This document shows, piece by piece, positions 14,255 through 14,326 of a DNA stretch of 14,326 bases. Numbering within the stretch: the first letter of the stretch is position 1; each line of letters starts with the position of its first letter. This stretch comes from an uncultured Lachnospiraceae bacterium (GTDB lineage: Bacteria > Bacillota > Clostridia > Lachnospirales > Lachnospiraceae), in the NCBI GenBank assembly GCA_910586955.1, contig CAJUMM010000068.1:1-14326 (forward strand). Reading direction: 5' to 3'. Below the pieces are notes generated by a model. That model was given only the letters and a program-made list of their open reading frames with translations. It made no database searches and was not told where the DNA came from. The position numbers and the translations under genes are program-made.

Positions 14255-14326
14255 GTGCCGGATGGCCTTTTTCTGTCAGGAATTCCAGCAAGGTTTCCGG
14301 ATCTTCCGCAATGGTCTCGTCACCGA
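14232..14326 (-). CDS. acsB: Acetyl-CoA synthase, C-terminal 30 residues only (5' part beyond window edge)
   Basis: The last 30 codons of a second acsB reading frame on the minus strand, ending in TAG at 14232. The peptide (start GDETIAEDPETL, end GHPALGMDPMM) aligns without gaps to the last 30 residues of the complete AcsB at 6921-9056, with 20 of 30 identical. This is therefore a diverged paralogue rather than a recent copy. It is the acsB attached to acsDCE, the usual operon setting. Whether the part outside the window is intact cannot be judged. Confidence 0.9.
   Translation of the reverse strand, partial: GDETIAEDPETLLEFLTEKGHPALGMDPMM

Overview
The window looks like a chromosomal segment of a gut acetogen in the Clostridia, most likely a Lachnospiraceae of Blautia type. 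This is an inference from three things: Wood-Ljungdahl (reductive acetyl-CoA) genes, a bile salt hydrolase, and strong AGGAGG-type ribosome sites with SigA-like promoters. No 16S or other direct marker is present.

Left part (1-4900): a bile salt hydrolase cut by the left edge and a DUF3788 protein lie on the minus strand. A divergent azlCD pair encodes a branched-chain amino acid exporter. A MATE efflux pump is divergent from a MerR/GyrI-like drug-sensing regulator. The pump has a textbook MerR-type promoter: a 19-bp spacer filled by a dyad.

Middle part (4900-6920): a compact minus-strand operon encodes an EFR1-type flavodoxin/ferredoxin fusion, an ACT-domain protein and an iron-sulfur-flavoprotein-like reductase, behind its own promoter.

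Right part (6921-14326): carbon monoxide dehydrogenase/acetyl-CoA synthase genes, all on the minus strand. The right edge carries the last 30 codons of one acsB, followed by acsD, acsC and acsE, which ends at a strong terminator. A second, complete acsB (6921-9056) lies further downstream with its own promoter and terminator, so the locus holds two diverged acetyl-CoA synthase genes. AcsE moves the methyl group from methyl-tetrahydrofolate to the cobalt of the AcsC/AcsD corrinoid protein, and AcsB joins methyl, CO and CoA into acetyl-CoA. The CO dehydrogenase subunit is not in the window.

Between acsE and the second acsB lie an Rpn-family nuclease gene and a gene-free stretch of about 950 bp. 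That stretch contains a 621-bp imperfect inverted repeat (10300-10920). It consists of two convergent copies of an element predicted to fold into a long rod. The short helices and core blocks are conserved between copies, while the basal 28-31 bp helix has a largely different sequence in each copy yet stays paired. I cannot match it to a known family, and it is the best candidate here for something undescribed.
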